Positions 23,390 to 35,400 are shown, counted from the first letter of the stretch. The stretch is 64,000 bases of DNA from Pithys albifrons albifrons (GCF_047495875.1 NC_092485.1:5962890-6026889); one strand, 5' to 3'. Program-made: numbers and translations. The notes: generated by a model not told the origin, from the letters alone.

Positions 23390-23490
23390 CCGCTGCGGGC
23401 CGGGATGAATGCAGCTGCCTTCGTTTGGCTAATTGGCTCTGTCAATCAAGTATCAGTCAGGGACTCACACAGCTCCTGCCAGGGCGAGAG
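23390..23490. promoter_or_regulatory. Candidate enhancer core with PBX-PREP decamer
   Basis: CTGTCAATCA at 23439-23448 is the exact complement of TGATTGACAG, the PBX1-PREP/MEIS consensus. It is preceded at 23424 by TTTGGCTAATTGGC (NF1-like and homeodomain-like words). The patch is AT-richer than its flanks. Confidence 0.38.
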
Positions 23491-26315
23491 GAGTTTCAAT
23501 CCGAGGGCTGGGAAAGCAGAGGTGGCCGGCAGTGTGGAGAGGGACCGAGGGAGGTGTTAAACCCAGCGAGGTTTGGGGGAAGCACTGCTGGAGTGGCCTC
23601 TGCCACTGCTTTGCTGCTTCATCCCAGTTAATTTAGTGCCTCAGTTTCCCCAGTGGGACCCAGGTGGGTCAGAGGGACCCCAGGGGAGCAGTGCTGGCTG
23701 GAAAACCCAGAAACCCAGGGCTGAAAAGCCCCATGTTTGCCCAACCACACAGATTTCACTCTCATTCTTTGTCCCATGCAAGGTCCTGGGGTCACTGCCC
23801 CCTGCTCTGGAACTGGGTACTTAGAAATTAGGGACAAGACCAGAAGGAAACTCTCTCTCTCTCTCCTCTGAATGAGCAAGCAAAGGGTTAATCCGAGAAA
23901 GCTTTTTGGGAAGAGATGGCAAAGGTTGGCAGAGATCCCCTTTTGTGTCACAGGAAGGAAGAGGTTAAGCTGGAGGTGCCACCTGGAAAGCAAAGACAGG
24001 TCTGAAGATGCTTTTCCAGTTACTTCACTGTGTAAACAGCTTTTCCTTCCTGTCCCCCAACACCATCTCTCCATGATACACTAATTATCCAAAGCACAAA
24101 CCAGACAAAAAGGAAAGAAAAAAGAAAGAAAGGAAGAAAGGAGGGATCCTGGTGCTGCCTTTCAGCGCGTGGAGGGATCTGGCAGCAGTGCCGGGAGGGG
24201 ACAGATGCTGCTGCTCTGTTTGCCTGAAAACAAAGGAGCAGAAGATTACACTTGGATTTCGAGTTTGTTTATGGAGAGATCAAACCCTCTGCAACCTCCT
24301 TGTCTGGCTTTCAAGTGGCAAGAGCCTCAGGCTTGGGGCTGTGGGGATGCAGCCTCCTCGCTGTGGGGAGCGGGGGCCAGGGGGCACCTGCCAGGGGGGC
24401 ACCTGCCTGGACAACCTGGCACTGCCTCTGGCAAAGTTCAGGACCGATGGCTCGAGATGGGCACTTCTGCCAGCAGTTTCTGCCCCTTCTACAGGAGGGG
24501 CATGGGGGGATTTGGCACATCCCGAGTAGTGGGTGGGGAAGGAGCACATGAGGGCAGTGGGGAGGATGTAGGGAGTGGGCAGGGATGGGGCACCTGCTGA
24601 ACAAGGGGTTCATTTCTAGATGCTGGAAACTGAGGGATGGGCTGAGGTTGCTGTGGAGGACAGTGAGGTGGAAATGCCACTTGTGCTGGTCCAAGACTGC
24701 CCCCCATCCTCGGACTCTGCAAACCACAAACTCCAGCCATGGCCATTTGGCGATGAAGGAGTTAAAAGCTCTGGGTCCAGCAGTTTTTTAGCCTGTGGCT
24801 TCTTTCCCCCCCCCCTCCTTCCCTGGTTTACAAAAAAACCCACATTATCAAAAACCTGCCTGGAATCCTCTCAGCCAGTGACACAGAAAATTCACATTAC
24901 AGAGGCTGCCAGGGCGACAACAAACAGCAACAGCAAATGCAGCTGTCGGGAGCTGCTGCGGTGGGTGCCCTGCCCAGCTGGGGCTCAGGGAGGCTGGCAC
25001 ACCCCCACACCACCCTGCTGCCTCCTCAGCTCCAGAGGACACTCTGCTTTCTTGTTCTTCCCCTCTGGTCCCTGCTCAGGCACCCGCAGCTCCCAGACGT
25101 GTCCTTTGGAGGAGTCACAGAGCCACAGAGTACAACCTGCTGCTTCCTTTTGAAGCACCTCCTCTCCCTCTTCTCTTTTATCCCTTTGCTTTTCCTCTCT
25201 TCTGAGTTATTTTCCTTTCCAGAGTTGTGGGACTGTGATGGGCACACTGCAGACCTCACCCTCCCCAGGCAGCCCCAGCACCTGCTCAGGGATGTCCAAC
25301 CACTGGAGCGGGCACAGAGTGGTGCCCAGGGCAGTCCCAGGACAGCAACAGGACACAAAGTGGGCCTTGGCAGACCCACTGGACCTTGGGGAGACTCTGG
25401 GGAGGATCTTGGGGGACAGGCAGGGATGTGCTCCCAGGGAATCCCTGTCCTCTCCCCCAGCAGCAGCTCAGCCATTCCCCAGCCTGAGGGTCATCTCACC
25501 TGCTCTTTCTTCCTCCTTTTCGCTCATTCCCTTTTTCCTTCCCCCTCCAGCCATCACTCAGCACTTCCCACACCTGCCACACTCACATTAGCAACAGGTA
25601 ACCAGGCCTCCCACTGGGAATGCTGAAGCAGATGTACATTTTCCAGCATCCCTCTCTGTCCACATCCCCTCTCTGCATAGCTAATGTTTATTTGAAGTCT
25701 GTTGCTGGGTGGAAGTTGTATCCCCACAGTTCCTGTTCTTAATCTCTGCTTTTTTCTCCTCTTTTGCTTTCTTTCCTCCTCTTCCATCCCATTTACAAAG
25801 TTTAATTTGGACAGCCCTTCTAAGCCACACTGTCTGCACTGGGACACCCCTCACACAGGGGAGGGACAGGCCCTGCCAGGTGGCACCAAGGTCACAGCAG
25901 GGACATGGTGTGGCAGGGTCAGGAAGGATGGAGTCTCCCACTCCCACCTCGGGCTCCTGGGATGGCACAACTGCCTCTAAGTGCATCAAAGGGGGAAAAA
26001 GAAATGAAGATGGAGAGGATGCAGACCCAGGACTGCCTGAGGGGTTTGGAAGGTGAGATTTATGAGGCTCTGTCTTGGAGAAGCTTCCAGTGAAGGCAGA
26101 GGGGAAAAAACCCTCCTTGAGGTGGCTGGAGATCTGTCTTTCTAGTGACAGCAGAGATCTTATGCTGTCAGTCTGCACAGGGGAGGGTCTCATCTCCCAG
26201 GGATATGACAAAGACCTTGGGAAGGTGGTTTTTGCTGCTTAAGGAGTCTCAGTGCCATGTCCCAGGCACAGGCAAGGATTTTCCTTGCTCATGGGGAAAT
26301 CTCTCACTCTTCTGG
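23491..26315. other. Unique sequence with purine and C tracts, no gene seen
   Basis: A GAAA-type tract lies at 24105-24143, a C-rich run near 24807-24819 and pyrimidine-rich sequence at 25140-25215. Open frames lack domains. Confidence 0.5.
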
Positions 26316-26516
26316 TCTCCCTGCTCATTCCCTGTGCATCCCAGCTCTCCCTCCTCATTCCTTGGGCATCCCAGCTCTCCCTCCTCATTCCTTGGGCATC
26401 CCAGCTCTCCCTCCCCATTCCTTGGGCATCCCAGCTCTCCCTCCTCATTCCTTGGGCATCCCAGCTCTCCCTCCCCATTCCTTGGGCATCCCAGCTCTCC
26501 CTGCTCATTCCCTGGC
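26316..26516. repeat. 30-bp minisatellite, about 6.7 copies
   Basis: The unit is CTCATTCCTTGGGCATCCCA followed by GCTCTCCCTC, repeated with single-base variants. Its period is a multiple of three, so frames are open on both strands. Confidence 0.93.
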
Positions 26517-26589
26517 TCACCAAGGGCTGAGCAGAGTGGAAGGAAGAAAGAGCAAAGCCAGGAAAACTCCTTCCCCATCATATTTACTG

Positions 26590-26860
26590 AACTGCTCTGA
26601 GTTATGACTGGAGGCCAAGATCTGGCTTCAGGCGATTGCCTAAATCATTTAGGAGCTGACAAGGTAGGGAGGGGGGAAAATGTTCTTGTAATTCTTCAGT
26701 CTGAGGTACATTAAGGAGCCATAAGCCATGTCGAGAGCTTGAATTACATTAGAGAGATTATCCTGTTACAGTTCATAATCCTGGATAATATACCATCCCG
26801 CAGCACACCTGCCAATGATAAATCTCGGCCCGTAATGGGGCAGTCGTGACCCCGGCGGGC
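26590..26860. promoter_or_regulatory. Candidate conserved noncoding element
   Basis: Unique AT-rich sequence with ATTGCCTAAATCATTTAGGA, GAATTACATTAGAGAG, ATTATCC and CAATGATAAATC, ending near GGCCCGTAATGGGGC. It stands out between a minisatellite and GC-rich sequence. Confidence 0.35.
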
Positions 26861-27849
26861 CCCGCGCCCTCCTGGCACGGAGCAGCAGCACCAGCGGACG
26901 GGTGGAGTCAGCAGGGACAGCACGGAGCAATAACAGCCTGGCAGTGGGGTCTGCACCCAGGGAAATTCATGGCTCCCAGTGTGCTGCCTGCACCGAGGCA
27001 CAGGGGTGGGATGGGAGTGACCCCGGGGAAGGACACCTGAGCTCACCTGTCCCCACAGGGAGCCCCTGGTGGGCTGGAGGATGTGCCCTTTGTCAAATCC
27101 CTCAGAGGAGGGAGGGGAGCCTGGCAGGTGGGTGGAGAGCAGGACTTTTCCCCCCAAAAGGGGTTTTCTGGCACAAAGCATCACATGTCTTTCAGGGGGG
27201 AACAAGGAGAGATGGAGCTGAGTCCTGAAGAGGCTCAGGAGAAAACCAGCCCTAGGAAACCACTTGCCTTTTTGGAGCAGGGTACCACAAGCAGTTAAAC
27301 TGTCTGAGCCCCTCTGGAAAAGTGGATCAGCAGGTGGCATTTGCAGCCTGGAGACCCCAGGGGTGGTGGCCGGACAAGGCAGGGCTTTGCCTCTGAAACT
27401 TTAACCTGTAAAGGTGGATCTGGGCCAGGAGCCATGTGCTGCAAAGGCCACCTCTTGGGGGGTGTCAGGCACTGCCAGCTCCCAGTTTCACAGAGAGCTG
27501 CTCCTGTGAACTGCATCAGCTCAGTAAGGGTGAGGGGATGGCACTGCTCTCCACTACACCCCCAGAGGAACAGAACGGGATTGTGTCTGCCCTCTCCTGA
27601 ATGTCTCCTTGTCTTACCCCCCCTCCTGACCTCTCCAGACCTGGTTCTTGCTCCCTGTGCCCTTGATCCCTTCTTTAAAAGCCTCTCACTTCCAGGCTGC
27701 TCCTCTCAGAGCTGGGGTTAAGCAGCTCCCATGAATTACTGACAGTTCCATGCTGGCTGCTAGTCTCCAGCCCAGGTAAATCCCTCCTGCCCTCCAGCCC
27801 CAGTGACCACCACCTGCACTGGCCCCAGCTCCACTGTCTGCACAGTGTA
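26861..27849. other. Unique sequence, no gene seen
   Basis: No recognised repeat or exon. Confidence 0.5.
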
Positions 27850-28336
27850 AGGAACAAACCCTTCAATCCTCCAGGGATTTGAATCTCCCCTAAAGAGTGA
27901 GCCTCTCTATCCCATAGGGATCTGCAGTCTCCCCTAAGGAACAATCCTGTCAATCCCACAGGGATCTGCAGTCTCCCCTAAGGAACAATCCTGTCAATCC
28001 CACAGGGATCTGCAGTCTCCCCTAATGAACAATCCTGTCAATCCCACAGGGATTTGCAGTCTCCCCTAAGGAACAGAGCCCTCCATCCCACAGGGATTCT
28101 CAGTCTCCCCAGAGGAACAGAGCCCTCCATCCCGCAGGGATTTGCAGTCTCCCCTGAGGAACAGAGCCCTCCATTCCACAGGGATTCTCAGTCTCCCCAG
28201 AGGAACAGAGCCCTCCATCCCGCAGGGATTTGCAGTCTCCCCTAAGGAACAGAGCCCTCCATTCCACAGGGATTCTCAGTCTCCCCAGAGGAACAGAGCC
28301 CTCCATCCCACAGGGATTTGCAGTCTCCCCCACGGC
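27850..28336. repeat. 44-bp minisatellite, about 11 copies
   Basis: The unit reads GGAACAGAGCCCTCCATCCC, then ACAGGGATTTGCAGTCTCCC and CTAA or CAGA. Because 44 is not a multiple of three, translation cycles through three peptides, which confirms the period. CAATCCTGTCAATCC-type units lie on the 5' side and GAGCCCTCCATCC-type units on the 3' side, suggesting two expansion phases. Confidence 0.93.
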
Positions 28337-28900
28337 CTGGCGGACACTTGACAGAGCCTCTTCTCTCAGGCTTGTGTGTCTTGTTTAAGTGCTCTGAGAT
28401 AAAGCCCTTTTATCACGATAAGAGCCCGGTTGCCCTGGTTTCTTCCTCTGGCCTGAAGGCCATTCTTTTCCTCCCTCTTGTTTTTGACCTCAGGTTCAAG
28501 AGTGCCAGACCTCCCTGGTTTAGGAGAGACCTTGGCAGCGAGTGCGACAGCCAGTGTGGGAAAAGGCAGGGCAAGGGTTGGAGAGGGCTCCAAAGGCCCA
28601 GGTTGCTCAGGGAACAGTTTCCAAACCATTCAGGAAAGTAGGCAGGAAAGACAAGTAAGAGCAGAGCAGACCTCTGCACTTTCCTCAAGCCTCTACTGCT
28701 CTCCCTTCCTTTTGTCTCATTCTCTCTGCTGCTTCCTTTTATTAACACCTCCATCCTTTCTCACCCCTTCTTCCTCTTTCCCCTCCATTCCCCCTTTTTC
28801 TCACCCTTGTTTTGCTTTCCCTCCCTCCTGCTCTCTCCCTCTCCCCCTTCCCCTGCGGCTTGCCAACTGCCAGCAGATGACATCTCCTTTCATGTTTGGG
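28337..28900. other. Unique sequence then pyrimidine-rich tract
   Basis: 28690-28855 is dominated by C and T with TTCC/CTCC words. No exon is supported. Confidence 0.5.
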
Positions 28901-28904
28901 GCTG

Positions 28905-29115
28905 AGCGGAGGCTCTGAATGTTCGTTTGATTCCGTTAAGATAATAGCTGGTTCACTGTCAGACGCAGACTGATCAGTTAAAACCTTAATCACTGCCTGT
29001 CTACTCACATGGCACTTATTTTTTAAGAGATTAATCCCCTAAGCACTGCACCAGCATACATTCAGGCTCAAAGAAAAAGGTGGGGTTTTATTATTATTTG
29101 ATGCGTTTACTGTTT
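28905..29115. promoter_or_regulatory. Candidate conserved noncoding element with OTX/PITX-type site
   Basis: GAGATTAATCCCC at 29028-29040 contains the bicoid-class word TAATCC. CCGTTAAGATAATAG, CTGATCAGTTAAAACC and CCTTAATCACTG lie upstream. The cluster resembles developmental enhancers. Confidence 0.36.
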
Positions 29116-30459
29116 CTTTTTTGCTCTTTTAAAAAGATGCATCCTCTCCCCCCACACACCTTTTTGGCTCTGATGCTCAGATCACACCTGACCTTCACCC
29201 CCTGGGCACGGGGCCTCTCCCTCACACCAGGCACACACTGCAGGGAATGAGGAGATGGAGGTGGTGGGAGATGGAGGTGATGCCGCTCCTGCCTTGGGCT
29301 GTGGGAGCTGAGATTTGCAGGATAGCGTGGTGGGCTGTGGATTAAGCCTGGCTGGGTTCTCAGGAGAGCCAGGCTCCATCCCTGCTTCCCCTTCATCCAA
29401 GCCTCCTTTCCCTGCCCGATTCAGGCACCAGCTCTGGATAAACATCGCAGCTCGAGCGGGAGGAGCCACGAGCACATCAAAGCTGAGGGAGAAGTTCCGT
29501 GTCCACCTCTGACTGGGATTTAGGCAAAGCTGCTTTAAAGCACCTCGGCTTAGCACCTGCCTGAGTTAGAGCAGCCCCTCTGCAGGCAGGGGAGGCAGGG
29601 CCAGGCCTGGGCTGTCACTGCAGCCCCAGCCAGCCCAGCCACAAGGCAACCCCAGCCCTGCACAGAGCCCTCACCTCCCTGTCCTGCTCCTGATCCCACA
29701 CCTGCAGCTCCACCAGAGCAGCATCAGCACATCACCAGCCCCTGGATGAAAGAGGGAATTGCTGGCAGCAAGTGATGACTCAGAATTTGGTAAAATAAAT
29801 TTGGGAGTGTAGGAGAGGGGTTTTGTCAGCTGTCTTTGACATTTCCTATTGAACATGAAAATGTAGTGAGAGAGCAGGTCCTGAGTGCATTTTGGCAATT
29901 TTTGGTAAAGTAAAACAAAGCTGCCAAAAAGATCAAGATTTCTGTAGAGAAGCAGAGTTCACCTGCAGGCCTTACTCTGCTCATTCCCCAAGATATTGCC
30001 AAGGCCTTGGTTCAGCAGAGTTGGAAAAAAAAATCAAAGAAAACAAAACTATTGAAAACTGAAATAAATGATACCCAGAACCACAGGGATAGAATTTAAG
30101 AAAGTTCAGAGAGGAAAGGGATGCAAAATTCCTCGCTGCAAAGGATAAAGCAATGTGCAGCTAATGGAGATTAGGAAGAAGCTTTCCCAAAGAACTGGCT
30201 CTCCCATAAATTAATGGAATCAATAGTGTCACAGCCCTCAGTCACAGGGCCCTGAGTCATTGCATTAAGTGCTGTGAGGGCAGAGCACCCTGCCCTGAGC
30301 AGCTGGGGCTGGGCACTCGTGGGGATTACCAGGGGCAGACGGAGCCCAGGGCTGGGCTGAGTCCCAGAGCAAGGGCAGGAACAGGCAGGAGCAGGGAATG
30401 ACCAAAGGGACATGAATCTTTCCTGGGGAAAAGGTGCTGGATCCAACTCCAACCTCAGT
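29116..30459. other. Unique sequence, AT-richer from 29750 to 30190, no gene seen
   Basis: No recognised repeat or exon. Confidence 0.45.
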
Positions 30460-30556
30460 CGCAGAATGGTTGAATTGGGTTGGAAAGGACCTTAAAGATC
30501 TTCCAATCCACACCCTGCCATGGGCAGGGACACTTTCCACGAGAATGTTGCTTAAA
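30460..30556 (-). mobile_element. CR1 LINE 3' fragment
   Basis: AATGGTTGAATTGGGTTGGA, then AAGGACCTTAAAGATC and CCATGGGCAGGGACACTTTC, the reverse complement of the CR1 3' end. Confidence 0.88.
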
Positions 30557-31235
30557 GACATGTAATGCCATTACTTTGATGAAGGAATGCTGCTCTCATG
30601 GCAGGTGCACTGTCAGGGATCTCTGCTTTTAATATTCAACATCAAAACCCCTGAATTTATCAAACTTTTCAGATACAAAGGAAATAATTATTCAATTTCT
30701 TTGTTGTTATTTGCTATTGTCAGTCTGGCTGTGCTTATTGCTCCACACCTGGAGCTGAGCTTTGCACTTAGGGTTGATACTAATAAATAATAGCCAGGAA
30801 TCAACAATATGCCTCTTGTGTAATTATGGATGAGGTCTCCACTCCAGGGTCTTTACCTGTCTCACACCACCCCTGGGCAAGGTTACCAGGTACCCAGGGG
30901 ACATTGCTCCACATGGAGCTTCCAGCCAAGCTTCCCAGGGATATGGAAGTGTTTAACTCTCCCTGGAAGGCCCAAAGGCTCCAAGGCTCCAGCTCAGAGA
31001 CCTGCCCAAGCCTTGGGTGGATCTGGGAGCACAACAGCATTTCCTGAGGTTCACACCCTGACATCCTCCCTTCCCTATCTCAGCATCTCCAGACAGTGTA
31101 AAAGCCTTAAAAATAAACTCACTGAAGAGAAGGGAATGTCACTGCTTCTCAAAGGGGCACCAAGGCAAAGGGACATGAGGGAACTGCAACTTAACTCTAA
31201 CCTTAACTTGTGTTACCTTTGCTGGAAGCTGTGAA
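30557..31235. other. Unique sequence, AT-rich at 30560-30830, no gene seen
   Basis: A 67-residue frame at 30587 is hydrophobic by chance and has no support as a gene. Confidence 0.45.
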
Positions 31236-31346
31236 ATCCCAGTGCCTGCTCCTTGTTCCCATCCCAGTGCCTGCTCCTTGTTCCCATCCCAGTGCCTGTT
31301 CCTTGTTCCCATCCCAGTGCCTGCTCCTTGTTCCCATCCCAGTGCC
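31236..31346. repeat. 25-bp minisatellite, about 4.4 copies
   Basis: The unit is CCCAGTGCCTGCTCCTTGTT followed by CCCAT, nearly identical across copies (one C-to-T change). Confidence 0.92.
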
Positions 31347-31790
31347 TTAACCTCCAGGACCATCTCTCTGCTCTCTCAGCAAATGAAAATGGGCAGGGTT
31401 TGACAGATTGACCAGCTGAGCTTCCTGGAGGTATTTCCCACAGATTGGTGCCGAGACATACAATGAAAGCGATAAATATCCCAGTGGGAAATATATGGCA
31501 CCTCATCTCCCACTTGTGATGCTGAGAAGAGCTGGGGATAAATTTTAAAAAGGCCTTTTCCCTCTTAGGGGATAAATCCTTCAGGCCCAATCCTCTGGTG
31601 GGAAGCAGAGAACAACTAGAAAATCCCGTGACCCTGCCTGAAATCGTGGAGTCAACAAGTGGTCAGGCAGAGGTCAAGAGGCCAAAGTGGGGCCAAAAGG
31701 GACCCTTTCTGCCTGGCCCATCTGCTGGCAAACAGACAGGCATCACCCCAAAGGTGCAGCACGGATCAAGCTCCAGGACTCCACTGTTTC
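31347..31790. other. Unique sequence, no gene seen
   Basis: No recognised repeat or exon. Confidence 0.5.
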
Positions 31791-31794
31791 TTCC

Positions 31795-32270
31795 CCCAGA
31801 CAGTAGCAATTATCATAATCAAGCAGTTGACTCCAATTACGCCTTCCCTGGTGCAGCCAGGGCTGGACACAGCAAAGCAAAGTTCGCGGCCGTGTCGCCT
31901 TTGCATATCTTAATCTGAAATGACAGGGTGTGACACGGGGGGCCAGTGACCCTGCCAGCCTTCAGCTGCTCGTGTGGCAACAATTTCCAGCCCCAAATTA
32001 CTCCCAGGCAGGGCTTGATTGGAGGTTCAAGGCAGCAGGAGAGAGAAGCCATTTAGGGGACTGAGACATTCTTCACAGCCCTATTTAAATACAATTTACA
32101 TTCCAGGCTCTGCTGTTGGTGCATTGTTAATTGCACCTTGTACCTCAGTTTATTTTGTAGTTGAAGGGGGTTTTGCTTTGCTGTTGTTTTTCAAAGGCAT
32201 CTTTGCCTGCTTTTTTCTCTTTTCCTAAGGGGCTGTTCTCAGAATACAGTTCTATTTCCTGGAAGGGAAA
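31795..32270. promoter_or_regulatory. Candidate conserved noncoding element
   Basis: AGCAATTATCATAATCAAGC, CTCCAATTACGCC and TTTGCATATCTTAATCTG (octamer-like) are followed by AAATGACAGG (TGACAG word). A further AT-rich stretch runs at 32080-32170. Confidence 0.33.
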
Positions 32271-32280
32271 ATAGATTAGT

Positions 32281-32370
32281 GGATTTAAAGACCAGAAGGG
32301 ACAAAGAGATCATCTCGATGACCTCCTGCAGAAGACAGGCCAGGACATTTTACTCAGTAATTCCCATGTC
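32281..32370 (-). mobile_element. Old CR1 fragment of turtle/crocodilian type
   Basis: GATTTAAAGACCAGAAGGGA, ATCATCT and GACCTCCTGCAGAAGACAGG resemble the reverse complement of old sauropsid CR1 3' ends (GGTCCCTTCTGGCCTTAAAA type). It is clearly more diverged than the avian-type copies. Confidence 0.55.
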
Positions 32371-32479
32371 TCCATTTGTCCAGATTTAACCCAATCCCCA
32401 CCAATGACCAAAACATCCCTCCCAGAAAGTCACCCTCTCCATCCAAAGTCATCAAAAGTCATGGAATCACCAGTTTGCA

Positions 32480-32743
32480 CGGAGGGAATGGCTTCCCACT
32501 GACAGACAGTGGGTTTAGATTGGATGTTAGGAAGAAATTCTTGGCTGTGAGGATGGGCAGACCCTGGCACAGGGTGCCCAGAGCAGCTGTGGCTGCTCCA
32601 TCTCTGGAAGAGTCCAAGGCCAGGCTGGACAGACCTTGGAGCAACCTGGGCTGGTGGGAGGTGTCCCTGCCCATGGCAGGGGGTGGAAACGAGCTTTAAG
32701 GTCCCTCCCAACTCAACCCATTGTGGAATTCCATGATTCTGTG
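32480..32743 (+). mobile_element. CR1 LINE 3' fragment
   Basis: From GGGAATGGCTTCCCACTGAC, through GGAAGAAATTCTTGGCTGTG and GGAGCAACCTGGGCTGGTGG, to ATTCCATGATTCTGTG. Confidence 0.94.
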
Positions 32744-33850
32744 TCATCCAGTGACAACCAGGAGGAAGGCAAGAGCCTTTCCCAGAGAAGTGTCCTGCCA
32801 CAGGGGACAGGTCTGACTCTGCCCAAGTGCCACCCAGCAGCTCTGCCAGGCTGCACTATTTTGGCATCCTTTGAGCCCCATCTGCTGGAGTCCCACGATT
32901 TCATGACATATTTTATCTTTCACTCATTTGTTCAAATTTAAAAAGCACACTTGGAGCCTTTGCAGCCAATGCCAGAAGCCCCAAGAAATTAAATAAAAAT
33001 GATCAGATCTGAAGAATCTCAGGGTAGTCCCATGATTTCCCAGCTTCTGAGAGCTTCTGGCTGGGAATACCGGGTGCTGCCACTGGTTAAAGGAACCTCC
33101 TGGGTCTGGTTCTCATTTCCATGGAGTCCCTTCACACCAGCCTGGCAATGCTGGAAGCTGGTGTGATATAAAAAGGTGTTGGTGTAAATGACAGCTAAGC
33201 CCACTTGACCCCAGCCAGCCTCCCCTAATTCACTCCAGCTCTGGGGAGGTCTCAGTCAGACATCAGCTCAGTGGAACTCGGTGGAGAGACAGACAAATGT
33301 GCACCACAACCTGCTGCTGCTCCAGAAGCCTCCGAGCCAACTCTCCTGGTGATCTCACTCCTCCCTTCCCTCTTCCCTCTCCCCCTTTTCCCATCACGTG
33401 CCCACTCTCAGCGCAGGCACGTCCTCCTGCAACAAAAAGCAGCTCCACAGAGGAATGTGGAGGGCTGAGCCCCCTGAGAGCAGGTAGATCCATCTGAGAG
33501 AGCTCCTGCCTCCTCCAAGGCGGGAGCAGATCAGTTTACATAAGTACTTTGCCATATGAAGAAATAATTTAATGGTATTAATAGAGGTTAAAGTTTCCCA
33601 GCAATCCAAAACAGGCCCCGCAGACACAGGTGGGTTCCTTCACTCACAGGGATGGGGGCAGTAACTCGACTCCCTCTGGCACAGGGGAGGGTGGGGGGCC
33701 ATGGGGAGGGGGCTCTGCCAGGGCCTGGGGTCACCCTGCCCAAGGGTGAGTCCCTGTGGGGAGAGGGGCTGAGGCAGGGGCTGTGCCCAGGGGTGTGGTG
33801 ACCACACCATCAACCTCCACACTGGCTGTGAGGGACAGGATTGGCCAGGC
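32744..33850. other. Unique sequence, no gene seen
   Basis: No recognised repeat or exon. 33540-33600 is AT-rich. Confidence 0.5.
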
Positions 33851-33916
33851 AGGGTTGGGTTGGGCAGGGTTGGGTTGGGCAAGGCTGGGTTGGATTGGGT
33901 TGGGTTGGGTTGGAAG
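33851..33916. repeat. TTGGG-type pentanucleotide array
   Basis: GGGTTGGGTTGGGCA-type units with GGGCA and GGATT variants. It is positioned at the 3' terminal end of the adjacent minus-strand CR1, whose own end contains GGGTTGG. Confidence 0.85.
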
Positions 33917-34075
33917 GGAACACTTTGTCCCCCAGCCCAGAGCTCTGAGTGCCACATCCAGTCATTCCTTGGACTTCTCCAGGGATGGGGACTCCAAACT
34001 TCCCTGGGCAGCCCCTCCCAGTGCTGACCACCCTTGCCATCACCACACTGGGAAACAGCTCAAGTACCACTGACC
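33917..34075 (-). mobile_element. Diverged CR1 LINE fragment
   Basis: GTGCCACATCCAGTCATTCC, CTTCTCCAGGGATGGGGACT and CCTGGGCAGCCCCTCCCAGT match the internal 3' region of CR1 in reverse complement. The segment just inside the 3' end appears deleted. Confidence 0.75.
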
Positions 34076-35147
34076 AACCTGAAACCACCTCCCACTTGGG
34101 CACAAAGCCCCAGCTGATGCCCAGCCATGATCCAGATCCAGTGGCTCCTGGAGAGCAGGATTCCACCCCAACCAGGCAGATAAAACCTCATGGAGCACAG
34201 AGGGGGTGCAAGAAGAGCCTGGCAAGCCCAAATCCCCACGTGTTTAGCTTAGGATCCAATATAATGTTGCTGATTCTCCAACATGGAGCTTTTTACAGCC
34301 CAGGGAATTTTATACCACCCCAAAAAATAATCATCTCTCAAATCTCCAGTGATTGTGGAGCTTTTACCCTGTAACACTCAGGGGACAGAGCTCCAGCCCA
34401 CCCTACCTGGGCTGTGCTGCCTCACACTGATTTGGGATTTGGTCCACAGCCTCCAGATCCCAGCCCTGCCCGGAACACGTGGCAGCTGTTCTGCTCTGAA
34501 AGGGACTAACAAAGAAATAAGAATATTTGTTAATTTTTTTTCCACTGAAAAGCAGTTAAACCTCCTAAGACACTTTTCCCAGACATCTAAATCCTTTAAA
34601 AATATTCTCTAGACTCCATAAAACTTACATTTTTCCCTGGCTTCTCCTGTGAGTTATTAAAAACCTGAAGTCCCTACCTTAAGAGCTTAGAGCCTGGTCA
34701 TGATCAGAAAACCAACGATGCAAAGTGGCACCTCCTTGTGCATTCAGAGACACAGGGGAGAGAAGCAGAGAACTGCAGGACCAGCACAGCCAAAGGAGAA
34801 GAGCCCAGACCAGTGATTTTTGGGGTATCCAGGCTAAGACAGATGGAGGGGTGTGTGCTTGGAATGAGAGAGGCTCTCTGAAAGTGCAGAGTCTTATGGA
34901 CACCCTGGATTGGCACATTTGTAGCTGTTGGCACATCCTCACCTTTTAGTCTTTTCTCAACAAATACCTGGTAAAGATAGAATTTTAATGGGTTTTGATT
35001 TGGTTTCTACCAAAATCAAGATTTTTTTTTTCAAGGAGCTCTCAACTCACAGGCCAGAAAAAAGTCTCTGTTTCCCATTATCCATCCATCCATCCACCCC
35101 CAGGGCATCAGAGCACCACTGTCACCACCATGGAACTGTAGCAACAG
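34076..35147. other. Unique sequence, no gene seen
   Basis: AT-rich at 34500-34630, and a CATC repeat lies at 35080-35096. No exon is supported. Confidence 0.45.
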
Positions 35148-35400
35148 GACAAGGGGGAATGACTTCAAAATGAGAGAGGAAATTTAGGTTAGAGATACTC
35201 AGACCCTTCTGAGGGTGGGCAGGCCCTGGCACAGGTGCCCAGAGAAGCTGTGGCTGCCCCATCCCTGGAAGTGTCCCAGGCCAGGTTGGATGGGGCTTGG
35301 AGCAACCCAGGCTGGTGGAAGGTGTCCCTGCCCAGGGCAGGGGATGGAGGAAGGTGATCTTTAAGGTCCTTCCAAGTCAACCATTCTGCGGTTCCATCAT
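35148..35400 (+). mobile_element. CR1 LINE 3' fragment
   Basis: From GACAAGGGGGAATGACTTC through GGTGGGCAGGCCCTGGCACA and GCCAGGTTGGATGGGGCTTG to CCATTCTGCGGTTCC. Confidence 0.93.

Noticed and set aside
30587..30790. 67-residue hydrophobic frame
   Set aside because: Short, single, and in AT-rich DNA where hydrophobic codons are expected. No family resemblance.
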